From Diorhabda sublineata (lineage: Eukaryota; Arthropoda; Insecta; Coleoptera; Chrysomelidae): a DNA stretch of 64,000 nt. Made by a program: the position numbers and the translations under genes. Within the stretch, counting starts at the first letter, position 1, and each line of letters opens with the position of its first letter. Positions 40,805 through 52,737 of this stretch are shown piece by piece. The notes beneath the pieces were generated by a model. It did not search any database and was not told the origin of the DNA. It saw only the letters and a program-made list of their open reading frames with translations. The stretch covers positions 1-64,000 of the forward strand of contig NW_026614285.1 in NCBI RefSeq assembly GCF_026230105.1. The letters are read 5' to 3'.

Positions 40805-42873
40805 TATTTACATTCATTGAAGCCCATTGAAGTCGATTCTCACTTTGTGTTGATTGAAAATTTTCAAAGTCTATCTTCCTCATTTGAAGTCGAATTTCAA
40901 CATTTATCATATATTTGAATGAGTTTGCATCTAACTTTGTCAGATATCGTCGATTTACATTAATTGAAGCCCATTGAAGTCGATTCTCACTTTGTGTTGA
41001 TTGAAAATTTTCAAAGTCTATCTTCCTCATTTGAAGTCGAATTTCAACATTTCTTATATATTTGAATCAGTTTGCATCTATCTTTTTCAGATATCGTCGA
41101 TTTACATTCATTAAGCCCATTGGGGTCGATTGTCACTTTGTGTTGATTGAAAATTTTCAAAGTCTATCTTCCCCATTTGAAGTCGAATTTCAACATTTCT
41201 TATATATTTAAATGAGTTCGCATCTATCTTTTTCAGATATCGTCGATTTACATTCATTAAGCCCATTGGGGTCGATTGTCACTTTGTGTTGATTGAAAAT
41301 TTTCAAAGTCTATTTTCCTCATTTGAAGTCGAATTTCAACATTTCTCATATATTTGAATGAGTTTGCATCTAACTTTGTCAGATATCGTCTATTTACATT
41401 CATTGAATCCCATTGAAGTCGATTCTCACTTTGTGTTGATTGAAAATTTTCAAAGTCTATCTTCCTCATTCGAAGTCGAATTTCAACATTTATCATATAT
41501 TTGAATGAGTTTGCATCTAACTTTGTCAGATATCGTCGATTTACATTAATTGAAGCCCATTGAAGTCAAATCTCACTTTGTGTTGATTGAAAATTTTCAA
41601 AGTCTATCTTCCTCATTTGAAGTCGAATTTCAACATTTCTCATATATTTGAGTGAGTTTGCATCTAACTTTGTCAGATATCGTCGATTTACATTAATTGA
41701 AGCCCATTGAAGTCGATTCTCACTTTGTGTTGATTGAAAATTTTCAAAGTCTATCTTCCTCATTTGAAGTCGAATTTTAACATATCTCATATATTTGAAT
41801 GAGTTCACATCTAACTTTATCAGATTTCGTCGATTTACATTCATTGAAGCCCATTGAAGTCGATTCTCACTTTGTGTTGATTGAAAATTTTCAAAGTCTA
41901 TCTTCCTCATTTGAAGTCGAATTTCAACATTTATCATATATTTGAATGAGTTTGCATCTAACTTTGTCAGATATCGTCGATTTACATTCATTGAAGCCCA
42001 TTGAAGTCGATTCTCACTTTGTGTTGATTGAAAATTTTCAAAGTCTATCTTCCTCATTTGAAGTCGAATTTAAACATTTATCATATATTTGAATGAGTTT
42101 GCATCCAACTTTGTCAGATATCGTCGATTTACATTCATTGAAGCCCATTGAAGTCGATTCTCACTTTGTGTTGATTGAAAATTTTCAAAGTCTATCTTCC
42201 TCATTTGAAGTCGAATTTCAACATTTATCATATATTTGAATGAGTTTGCATCTAACTTTGTCAGATATCGTCGATTTACATTAATTGAAGCCCATTGAAG
42301 TCGATTCTCACTTTGTGTTGATTGAAAATTTTCAAAGTCTATCTTCCTCATTTGAAGTCGAATTTCAACATTTATCATATATTTGAATGAGTTTGCATCT
42401 AATTTGGTCAGATATCGTCGATTTACATTAATTGAAGCCCATTGAAGTCGATTCTCACTTTGTGTTGATTGAAAATTTTCAAAGTCTATCTTCCTCATTT
42501 GAAGTCGAATTTCAACATTTCTTATATATTTGAATCAGTTTGCATCTATCTTTTTCAGATATCGTCGATTTACATTCATTAAGCCCATTGGGGTCGATTG
42601 TCACTTTGTGTTGATTGAAAATTTTCAAAGTCTATCTTCCCCATTTGAAGTCGAATTTCAACATTTCTTATATATTTAAATGAGTTCGCATCTATCTTTT
42701 TCAGATATCGTCGATTTACATTCATTAAGCCCATTGGGGTCGATTGTCACTTTGTGTTGATTGAAAATTTTCAAAGTCTATTTTCCTCATTTGAAGTCGA
42801 ATTTCAACATTTCTCATATATTTGAATGAGTTTGCATCTAACTTTGTCAGATATCGTCTATTTACATTCATTG
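39825..42873. repeat. 1.46-kb HOR (ten monomers), two copies, spanning the subfamily boundary
   Basis: The 39,825-41,405 stretch matches 41,285-42,873. The offset is 1,460 bp before, and 1,468 bp after, the 139-bp monomer of the first copy; the second copy has a full-length monomer at that place (about 41,625). Shared markers are TTTGAATCAG at 41,064 and 42,532, CTTCCCCATTTG near 41,168 and 42,636, and TATTTAAATGAGTTCGC near 41,206 and 42,674. The last two are typical of the right-hand domain, so this block mixes both subfamilies. Confidence 0.85.
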
Positions 42874-43759
42874 AAGCCCATTGAAGTCGATTCTCACTTT
42901 GTGTTGATTGAAAATTTTCAAAGTCTATCTTCCTCATTTGAAGTCGAATTTCAACATTTCTCATATATTTGAATGAGTTTGCATCTAACTTTGTCAGATA
43001 TCGTCTATTTACATTCATTGAAGCCCATTGAAGTCGATTCTCACTTTGTGTTGATTGAAAATTTTCAAAGTCTATCTTCCTCATTTGAAGTCGAATTTCA
43101 ACATTTCTCATATATTTGAATGAGTTTGCATCTAACTTTGTCAGATATCGTCTATTTACATTCATTGAAGACCATTGAAGTCGATTCTCACTTTGTGTTG
43201 ATTGAAAATTTTCAAAGTCTATCTTCCTCATTTGAAGTCGAATTTCAACATTTCTTATATATTTGAATGAGTTTGCATCTAACTTTTCCAGATATCGTCG
43301 ATTTACATTCATTAAGCCCATTGGGGTCGATTGTCACTTTGTGTTGATTGAAAATTTTCAAAGTCTATCTTCCTCATTTGAAGTCGAATTTTAACATTTC
43401 TTATATATTTGAATGAGTTTGCATCTGACTTTGTCAGATATCGTTGATTAACATCCATTGAAGCACATTGAAGTCGATTGTCACTTTGTGTTGATTGAAA
43501 ATTTTCAAAGTCTATCTTCCTCATTTGAAGTCGAATTTCAACATTTCTTATATATTTGAATGAGTTTGCATCTAACTTTTCCAGATATCGTCGATTTACA
43601 TTCATTAAGCCCATTGGGGTCGATTCTCACTTTGTGTTGATTGAAAATTTTCAAAGTCTACCTTCCCCATTTGAAGTCGAATTTCAACATTTCTTATATA
43701 TTTAAATGAGTTCGCATCTAACTTTATCAGATATCGTCGATTTACATTCATTGAAGCCC

Positions 43760-46305
43760 ATTGAGGTCGATTGTCACTTTGTGTTTATTGAAAATTTTCA
43801 AAGTCTATCTTCCTCATTTGAAGTCGAATTTTAACATTTCTCATATATTTGAATGAGTTTGCATCTAACTTTGTCAGATATCGTCGATTTACATTCATAG
43901 AAGCCCATTGAAGTCGATTCTCACTTTGTGTTTATTGAAAATTTTCAAAGTCTATCTTCCTCATTTGAAGTCGAATTTCAACATTTCTCATATATTTGAA
44001 TGAGTTTGCATCTAACTTTGTCAGATATCGTCGATTTACATTCATTGAAGCCCATTGAAGTCGATTCTCACTTTGTGTTGATTGAAAATTTTCAAAGTCT
44101 ATCTTCCTCATTTGAAGTCGAATTTCAACATTTCTCATATATTTGAATGAGTTTGCATCTAACTTTGTCAGATATCGTCGATATACATTCATTGAAGCCC
44201 ATTGGAGTCGATTCTCACTTTGTGTTGATTGAAAATTTTCAAAGTCTATCTTCCTCATTTGAAGTCGAATTTCAACATTTCTCATATATTTGAATGAGTT
44301 TGCATCTAACTTTGTCAGATATCGTCGATATACATTCATTGAAGCCCATTGGAGTCGATTCTCACTTTGTGTTGATTGAAAATTTTCAAAGTCTATCTTC
44401 CCCATTTGAAGTCGAATTTCAACATTTCTTTTATATTTAAATGAGTTCGCATCTAACTTTATCAGATATCGTCGATTTACATTCATTGAAGCCCATTGAG
44501 GTCGATTGTCACTTTGTGTTTATTGAAAATTTTCAAAGTCTATCTTCCTCATTTGAAGTCGAATTTCAACATTTCTCATATATTAGAGTGAGTTCGCATC
44601 TGTCTTTGTCAGATATCGTCGATTAACATCCATTGAAGCCCATTGAAGTCGATTGTCACTTTGTGTTGATTGAAAATTTTCAAAGTCTATCTTCCTCATT
44701 TGAAGTCGAATATCAACATTTCTCATATATTTGAATGAGTTTGCATCTCACATTGTCAGATATCGTCGATTTACATTCATCGAAGCCCATTGAAGTCGAT
44801 TCTCACTTTTTGTTGATTGAAAATTTTCAAAGTCTATCTTCCTCATTTGAAGTCGAATTTCAACATTTATCATATATTTGAATGAGTTTGCATCTAACTT
44901 TGTCAGATATTGTCGATTTACATTCATTGAAGCCCATTGAAGTCGATTCTCACTTTGTGTTGATTGAAAATTTTCAAAGTCTATCTTCCTCATTTGAAGT
45001 CGAATTTCAACATTTCTTATATATTTGAATGAGTTTGCATCTATCTTTTCCAGATATCGTCGATTTACATTCATTAAGCCCTTTGGGGTCGATTGTCACT
45101 TTGTGTTGATTGAAAATTTTCAAAGTCTATCTTCCTCATTTGAAGTCGAATTTTAACATTTCTTATATATTTGAATGAGTTTGCATCTGACTTTGTCAGA
45201 TATCGTCGATTAACATCCATTGAAGCCCATTGAAGTCGATTGTCACTTTGTGTTGATTGAAAATTTTCAAAGTCTATCTTCCTCATTTGAAGTCGAATTT
45301 CAACATTTCTTATATATTTGAATGAGTTTGCATCTAACTTTTCCAGATATTGTCGATTTACATTCATTAAGCCCATTGGGGTCGATTGTCACTTTGTGTT
45401 GATTGAAAATTTTCAAAGTCTATCTTCCTCATTTGAAGTCGAATTTCAACATTTCTCATATATTTGAGTGAGTTCGCATCTGACTTTGTCAGATATCGTC
45501 GATTAACATCCATTGAAGCCCATTGAAGTCGATTGTCACTTTGTGTTGATTGAAAATTTTCAAAGTCTATCTTCCTCATTTGAAGTCGAATTTCAACATT
45601 TCTCATATATTTGATTGAGTTCGCATCTGACTTTGTCAGATATCGTCGATTTACATTCATTGAAGCCCATTGAAGTTGATTCTCACTTTGTGTTGATTGA
45701 AAATTTTCAAAGTCTATCTTCCTCATTTGAAGTCGAATTTCAACATTTCTTATATATTTGAATGAGTTTGCATCTAAATTTTCCAGATATCGGCGATTTA
45801 CATTCATTAAGCCCATTGGGGTCGATTGTCACTTTGTGTTGATTGAAAATTTTCAAAGTCTATCTTCCTCATTTGAAGTCGAATTTCAACATTTCTTATA
45901 TATTTGAGTGAGTTCGCATCTGACTTTGTCAGATATCGTCGATTTACATTCATTGAAGCCCATTGAGGTCGATTGTCACTTTGTGTTGATTGAAAATTTT
46001 CAAAGTCTATCTTCCTCATTTGAAGTCGAATTTTAACATTTCTCATATACTTGAATGAGTTTGTATATGAATTTGACAGATATCGTCGATTTACATTCAT
46101 TGAAGCTCATTGAAGTCGATTCTCACTTTGTGTTGATTGAAAATTTTCAAAGTCTATCTTCCTCATTTGTAGTCGAATTTCAACCTTTCTTATATATTTG
46201 AATGAGTTTGCATCTAACTTTGTCAGATATCGTCGATTTACATTCATAGAAGCCCATTGAAGTCGATTCTCACTTTGTGTTGATTGAAAATTTTCAAAGT
46301 CTATC
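43760..46305. repeat. Older copy of the 11-monomer block also found at 48,460-52,479
   Basis: Matches 48,460-50,859 at an offset of 4,701 bp, changing to 4,554 bp after one monomer (GTCGATATACATTC with CCCATTGGAG) that is present twice here, near 44,178 and 44,325, and once there. Several private differences separate the copies: TATTAGAGTG near 44,581, GAATATCAAC near 44,708, CCCTTTGGGG near 45,079 and ATATTGTCG near 44,908. The divergence is clearly greater than between the 49-52 kb copies, so this copy separated earlier. Confidence 0.8.
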
Positions 46306-47361
46306 TTCCCCATTTGAAGTCGAATTTCAACATTTCTTACATATTTAAATGAGTTCGCATCTAACTTTATCAGATATCGTCGATTTACATTCATTGAAGC
46401 CCATTGAGGTCGATTGTCACTTTGTGTTTATTGAAAATTTTCAAAGTCTATCTTCCTCATTTGAAGTCGAATTTCAACATTTCTCATATATTTGAATGAG
46501 TTTGCATCTAACTTTATCAGATATCGTCGATTTACATTCATTGAAGCCCGTTGAAGTCGATCCTCACTTTGTGTTGATTGAAAATTTTCAAAGTCTATCT
46601 TCCTCATTTGAAGTCGAATTTCAACATTTCTCATATATTTGAATGAGTTTGCATCTAACTTTATCAGATATCGTCGATTTACATTCATTGAAGCCCATTG
46701 AGGTCGATTGTCACTTTGTGTTGATTGAAAATTTTCAAAGTCTATCTTCCTCATTTGAAGTCGAATTTTAACATTTCTCATATACTTGAATGAGTTTGTA
46801 TATGAATTTGTCAGATATCGTCGATTTACATTCATTGAAGCTCATTGAAGTCGATTCTCACTTTGTGTTGATTGAAAATTTTCAAAGTCTATCTTCCTCA
46901 TTTGTAGTCGAATTTCAACCTTTCTTATATATTTGAATGTGTTTGCATCTAACTTTGTCAGATATCGTCGATTTACATTCATAGAAGCCCATTGAAGTCG
47001 ATTCTCACTTTGTGTTGATTGAAAATTTTCAAAGTCTATCTTCCCCATTTGAAGTCGAATTTCAACATTTCTTACATATTTAAATGAGTTCGCATCTAAC
47101 TTTATCAGATATCGTCGATTTACATTCATTGAAGCCCATTGAGGTCGATTGTCACTTTGTGTTTATTGAAAATTTTCAAAGTCTATCTTCCTCATTTGAA
47201 GTCGAATTTCAACATTTCTCATATATTTGAATGAGTTTGCATCTAACTTTATCAGATATCGTCGATTTACATTCATTGAAGCCCGTTGAAGTCGATCCTC
47301 ACTTTGTGTTGATTGAAAATTTTCAAAGTCTATCTTCCTCATTTGAAGTCGAATTTCAACA
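45940..47361. repeat. 735-bp HOR (five monomers), about 1.9 tandem copies
   Basis: The 45,940-46,627 stretch repeats at 46,675-47,361. Markers are the aberrant GTTTGTATATGAATTTG monomer near 46,061 and 46,796, the CATTTGTAGTCG / CAACCTTTC monomer near 46,166 and 46,901, and CCCGTTGAAGTCGATCCTC near 46,547 and 47,282. The first of these has TTTGACAG where the second has TTTGTCAG. Confidence 0.82.
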
Positions 47362-49211
47362 TTTCTTATATATTTGAGTGAGTTCGCATCTGACTTTGTC
47401 AGATATCGTCGATTTACATTCATTGAAGCCCATTGAGGTCGATTGTCACTTTGTGTTGATTGAAAATTTTCAAAGTCTATCTTCCTCATTTGAAGTCGAA
47501 TTTCAACATTTCTTATATATTTAAATGAGTTCGCATCTAACTTTATCAGATATCGTCGATTTACATTCATTGAAGCCCATTGAGGTCGATTGTCACTTTG
47601 TGTTTATTGAAAATTTTCAAAATCTATCTTCCTCATTTGAAGTCGAATTTCAACATTTCTCATATATTTGAATGAGTTTGCATCTAACTTTTCCAGATAT
47701 TGCGATTTACATTCATTAAGCCCATTGGGGTCGATTGTCACTTTGTGTTGATTGAAAATTTTCAAAGTCTATCTTCCTCATTTGAAGTCGAATTTCAACA
47801 TTTCTCATATATTTGATTGAGTTCGCATCTGACTTTGTCAGATATCGTCGATTAACATCCATTGAGGCCCATTGAAGTCGATTGTCACTTTGTGTTGATT
47901 GAAAATTTTCAAAGTCTATCTTCCTCATTTGAAGTCGAATTTCAACATTTCTTATATATTTGAGTGAGTTCGCATCTGACTTTGTCAGATATCGTCGATT
48001 TACATTCATTGAAGCCCATTGAGGTCGATTGTCACTTTGTGTTGATTGAAAATTTTCAAAGTCTATCTTCCCCATTTGAAGTCGAATTTTAACATTTCTC
48101 ATATATTTAAATGAGTTCGCATCTAACTTTATCAGATATCGTCGATTTACATTCATTGAAGCCCATTGAAGTCGATTCTCACTTTGTGTTGATTGAAAAT
48201 TTTCAAAGTCTATCTTCCCCATTTGAAGTCGAATTTCAACATTTCTTATATATTTAAATGAGTTCGCATCTAACTTTATCAGATATCGTCGATTTACATT
48301 CATAGAAGCCCATTGAAGTCGATTCTCACTTTGTGTTGATTGAAAATTTTCAAAGTCTATCTTCCCCATTTGAAGTCGAATTTCAACATTTCTTATATAT
48401 TTTTTAATGAGTTCGCATCTAACTTTATCAGATATCGTCGATTTACATTCATAGAAGCCCATTGAAGTCGATTCTCACTTTGTGTTTATTGAAAATTTTC
48501 AAAGTCTATCTTCCTCATTTGAAGTCGAATTTCAACATTTCTCATATATTTGAATGAGTTTGCATCTAACTTTGTCAGATATCGTCGATTTACATTCATT
48601 GAAGCCCATTGAAGTCGATTCTCACTTTGTGTTTATTGAAAATTTTCAAAGTCTATCTTCCTCATTTGAAGTCGAATTTCAACATTTCTCATATATTTGA
48701 ATGAGTTTGCATCTAACTTTGTCAGATATCGTCGATTTACATTCATTGAAGCCCATTGAAGTCGATTCTCACTTTGTGTTGATTGAAAATTTTCAACGTC
48801 TATCTTCCTCATTTGAAGTCGAATTTCAACATTTCTCATATATTTGAATGAGTTTGCATCTAACTTTGTCAGATATCGTCGATTTACAATCATTGAAGCC
48901 CATTGGAGTCGATTCTCACTTTGTGTTGATTGAAAATTTTCAAAGTCTATCTTCCCCATTTGAAGTCGAATTTCAACATTTCTTATATATTTAAATGAGT
49001 TCGCATCTAACTTTATCAGATATCGTCGATTTACATTCATTGAAGCCCATTGAGGTCGATTGTCACTTTGTGTTTATTGAAAATTTTCAAAGTCTATCTT
49101 CCTCATTTGAAGTCGAATTTCAACATTTCTCATATATTTGAGTGAGTTCGCATCTGTCTTTGTCAGATATCGTCGATTAACATCCATTGAAGCCCATTGA
49201 AGTCGATTGTC
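47362..49211. repeat. Right-domain satellite with two frame-altering length variants
   Basis: Ordinary right-domain monomers. One near 47,698 reads ATATTGCGATTTAC (1 bp short) and is also GGGG-type. Another at 48,284-48,432 is 149 bp because TATATTTTTTAATGAG carries two extra T. From about 48,460 on, the sequence parallels 43,760 onward. Confidence 0.75.
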
Positions 49212-52200
49212 ACTTTGTGTTGATTGAAAATTTTCAAAGTCTATCTTCCTCATTTGAAGTCGAATTTCAACATTTCTCATATATTTGAATGAGTTTGCAT
49301 CTCACATTGTCAGATATCGTCGATTTACATTCATCGAAGCCCATTGAAGTCGATTCTCACTTTTTGTTGATTGAAAATTTTCAAAGTCTATCTTCCTCAT
49401 TTGAAGTCGAATTTCAACATTTATCATATATTTGAATGAGTTTGCATCTAACTTTGTCAGATATCGTCGATTTACATTCATTGAAGCCCATTGAAGTCGA
49501 TTCTCACTTTGTGTTGATTGAAAATTTTCAAAGTCTATCTTCCTCATTTGAAGTCGAATTTCAACATTTCTTATATATTTGAATGAGTTTGCATCTATCT
49601 TTTCCAGATATCGTCGATTTACATTCATTAAGCCCATTGGGGTCGATTGTCACTTTGTGTTGATTGAAAATTTTCAAAGTCTATCTTCCTCATTTGAAGT
49701 CGAATTTTAACATTTCTTATATATTTGAATGAGTTTGCATCTGACTTTGTCAGATATCGTCGATTAACATCCATTGAAGCCCATTGAAGTCGATTGTCAC
49801 TTTGTGTTGATTGAAAATTTTCAAAGTCTATCTTCCTCATTTGAAGTCGAATTTCAACATTTCTTATATATTTGAATGAGTTTGCATCTAACTTTTCCAG
49901 ATATTGTCGATTTACAATCATTAAGCCCATTGGGGTCGATTGTCACTTTGTGTTGATTGAAAATTTTCAAAGTCTATCTTCCTCATTTGAAGTCGAATTT
50001 CAACATTTCTCATATATTTGAGTGAGTTCGCATCTGACTTTGTCAGATATCGTCGATTAATATCCATTGAAGCCCATTGAAGTCGATTGTCACTTTGTGT
50101 TGATTGAAAATTTTCAAAGTCTATCTTCCTCATTTGAAGTCGAATTTCAACATTTCTCATATATTTGATTGAGTTCGCATCTGACTTTGTCAGATATCGT
50201 CGATTTACATTCATTGAAGCCCATTGAAGTTGATTCTCACTTTGTGTTGATTGAAAATTTTCAAAGTCTATCTTCCTCATTTGAAGTCGAATTTCAACAT
50301 TTCTTATATATTTGAATGAGTTTGCATCTAAATTTTCCAGATATCGGCGATTTACATTCATTAAGCCCATTGGGGTCGATTGTCACTTTGTGTTGATTGA
50401 AAATTTTCAAAGTCTATCTTCCTCATTTGAAGTCGAATTTCAACATTTCTTATATATTTGAGTGAGTTCGCATCTGACTTTGTCAGATATCGTCGATTTA
50501 CATTCATTGAAGCCCATTGAGGTCGATTGTCACTTTGTGTTGATTGAAAATTTTCAAAGTCTATCTTCCTCATTTGAAGTCGAATTTTAACATTTCTCAT
50601 ATACTTGAATGAGTTTGTATATGAATTTGTCAGATATCGTCGATTTACATTCATTGAAGCTCATTGAAGTCGATTCTCACTTTGTGTTGATTGAAAATTT
50701 TCAAAGTCTATCTTCCTCATTTGTAGTCGAATTTCAACCTTTCTTATATATTTGAATGAGTTTGCATCTAACTTTGTCAGATATCGTCGATTTACATTCA
50801 TAGAAGCCCATTGAAGTCGATTCTCACTTTGTGTTGATTGAAAATTTTCAAAGTCTATCTTCCTCATTTGAAGTCGAATTTCAACATTTCTCATATATTT
50901 GAATGAGTTTGCATCTCACATTGTCAGATATCGTCGATTTACATTCATCGAAGCCCATTGAAGTCGATTCTCACTTTTTGTTGATTGAAAATTTTCAAAG
51001 TCTATCTTCCTCATTTGAAGTCGAATTTCAACATTTATCATATATTTGAATGAGTTTGCATCTAACTTTGTCAGATATCGTCGATTTACATTCATTGAAG
51101 CCCGTTGAAGTCGATTCTCACTTTGTGTTGATTGAAAATTTTCAAAGTCTATCTTCCTCATTTGAAGTCGAATTTCAACATTTCTTATATATTTGAATGA
51201 GTTTGCATCTATCTTTTCCAGATATCGTCGATTTACATTCATTAAGCCCATTGGGGTCGATTGTCACTTTGTGTTGATTGAAAATTTTCAAAGTCTATCT
51301 TCCTCATTTGAAGTCGAATTTTAACATTTCTTATATATTTGAATGAGTTTGCATCTGACTTTGTCAGATATCGTCGATTAACATCCATTGAAGCCCATTG
51401 AAGTCGATTGTCACTTTGTGTTGATTGAAAATTTTCAAAGTCTATCTTCCTCATTTGAAGTCGAATTTCAACATTTCTTATATATTTGAATGAGTTTGCA
51501 TCTAACTTTTCCAGATATTGTCGATTTACAATCATTAAGCCCATTGGGGTCGATTGTCACTTTGTGTTGATTGAAAATTTTCAAAGTCTATCTTCCTCAT
51601 TTGAAGTCGAATTTCAACATTTCTCATATATTTGAGTGAGTTCGCATCTGACTTTGTCAGATATCGTCGATTAATATCCATTGAAGCCCATTGAAGTCGA
51701 TTGTCACTTTGTGTTGATTGAAAATTTTCAAAGTCTATCTTCCTCATTTGAAGTCGAATTTCAACATTTCTCATATATTTGATTGAGTTCGCATCTGACT
51801 TTGTCAGATATCGTCGATTTACATTCATTGAAGCCCATTGAAGTTGATTCTCACTTTGTGTTGATTGAAAATTTTCAAAGTCTATCTTCCTCATTTGAAG
51901 TCGAATTTCAACATTTCTTATATATTTGAATGAGTTTGCATCTAAATTTTCCAGATATCGGCGATTTACATTCATTAAGCCCATTGGGGTCGATTGTCAC
52001 TTTGTGTTGATTGAAAATTTTCAAAGTCTATCTTCCTCATTTGAAGTCGAATTTCAACATTTCTTATATATTTGAGTGAGTTCGCATCTGACTTTGTCAG
52101 ATATCGTCGATTTACATTCATTGAAGCCCATTGAGGTCGATTGTCACTTTGTGTTGATTGAAAATTTTCAAAGTCTATCTTCCTCATTTGAAGTCGAATT

Positions 52201-52479
52201 TTAACATTTCTCATATACTTGAATGAGTTTGTATATGAATTTGTCAGATATCGTCGATTTACATTCATTGAAGCTCATTGAAGTCGATTCTCACTTTGTG
52301 TTGATTGAAAATTTTCAAAGTCTATCTTCCTCATTTGTAGTCGAATTTCAACCTTTCTTATATATTTGAATGAGTTTGCATCTAACTTTGTCAGATATCG
52401 TCGATTTACATTCATAGAAGCCCATTGAAGTCGATTCTCACTTTGTGTTGATTGAAAATTTTCAAAGTCTATCTTCCCC
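49212..52479. repeat. 1,614-bp HOR (11 monomers), two tandem copies
   Basis: An offset of 1,614 bp joins 49,212-50,865 to 50,826-52,479. Shared markers are CATCTCACATTGTCAG near 49,300 and 50,914, CATCGAAGCCC near 49,332 and 50,946, GATTAATATCC near 50,056 and 51,670, TTACAATCATTAAG near 49,914 and 51,528, and GTTTGTATATG near 50,614 and 52,228. One difference seen is CCCATTGAAG near 49,486 versus CCCGTTGAAG near 51,101. The change CTTCCTC versus CTTCCCC ends the match. Confidence 0.88.
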
Positions 52480-52737
52480 ATTTGAAGTCGAATTTCAACA
52501 TTTCTCACATATTTAAATGAGTTCGCATCTAACTTTATCAGATATCGTCGATTTACATTCATTGAAGCCCATTGAGGTCGATTGTCACTTTGTGTTTATT
52601 GAAAATTTTCAAAGTCTATCTTCCTCATTTGAAGTCGAATTTCAACATTTCTCATATATTTGAATGAGTTTGCATCTAACTTTATCAGATATCGTCGATT
52701 TACATTCATTGAAGCCCGTTGAAGTCGATCCTCACTT

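Noticed and set aside
48284..48432. Array breakpoint or insertion at the TTTTTT run
   Set aside because: Only two extra T are present and the monomer is otherwise intact, so this is simple slippage.
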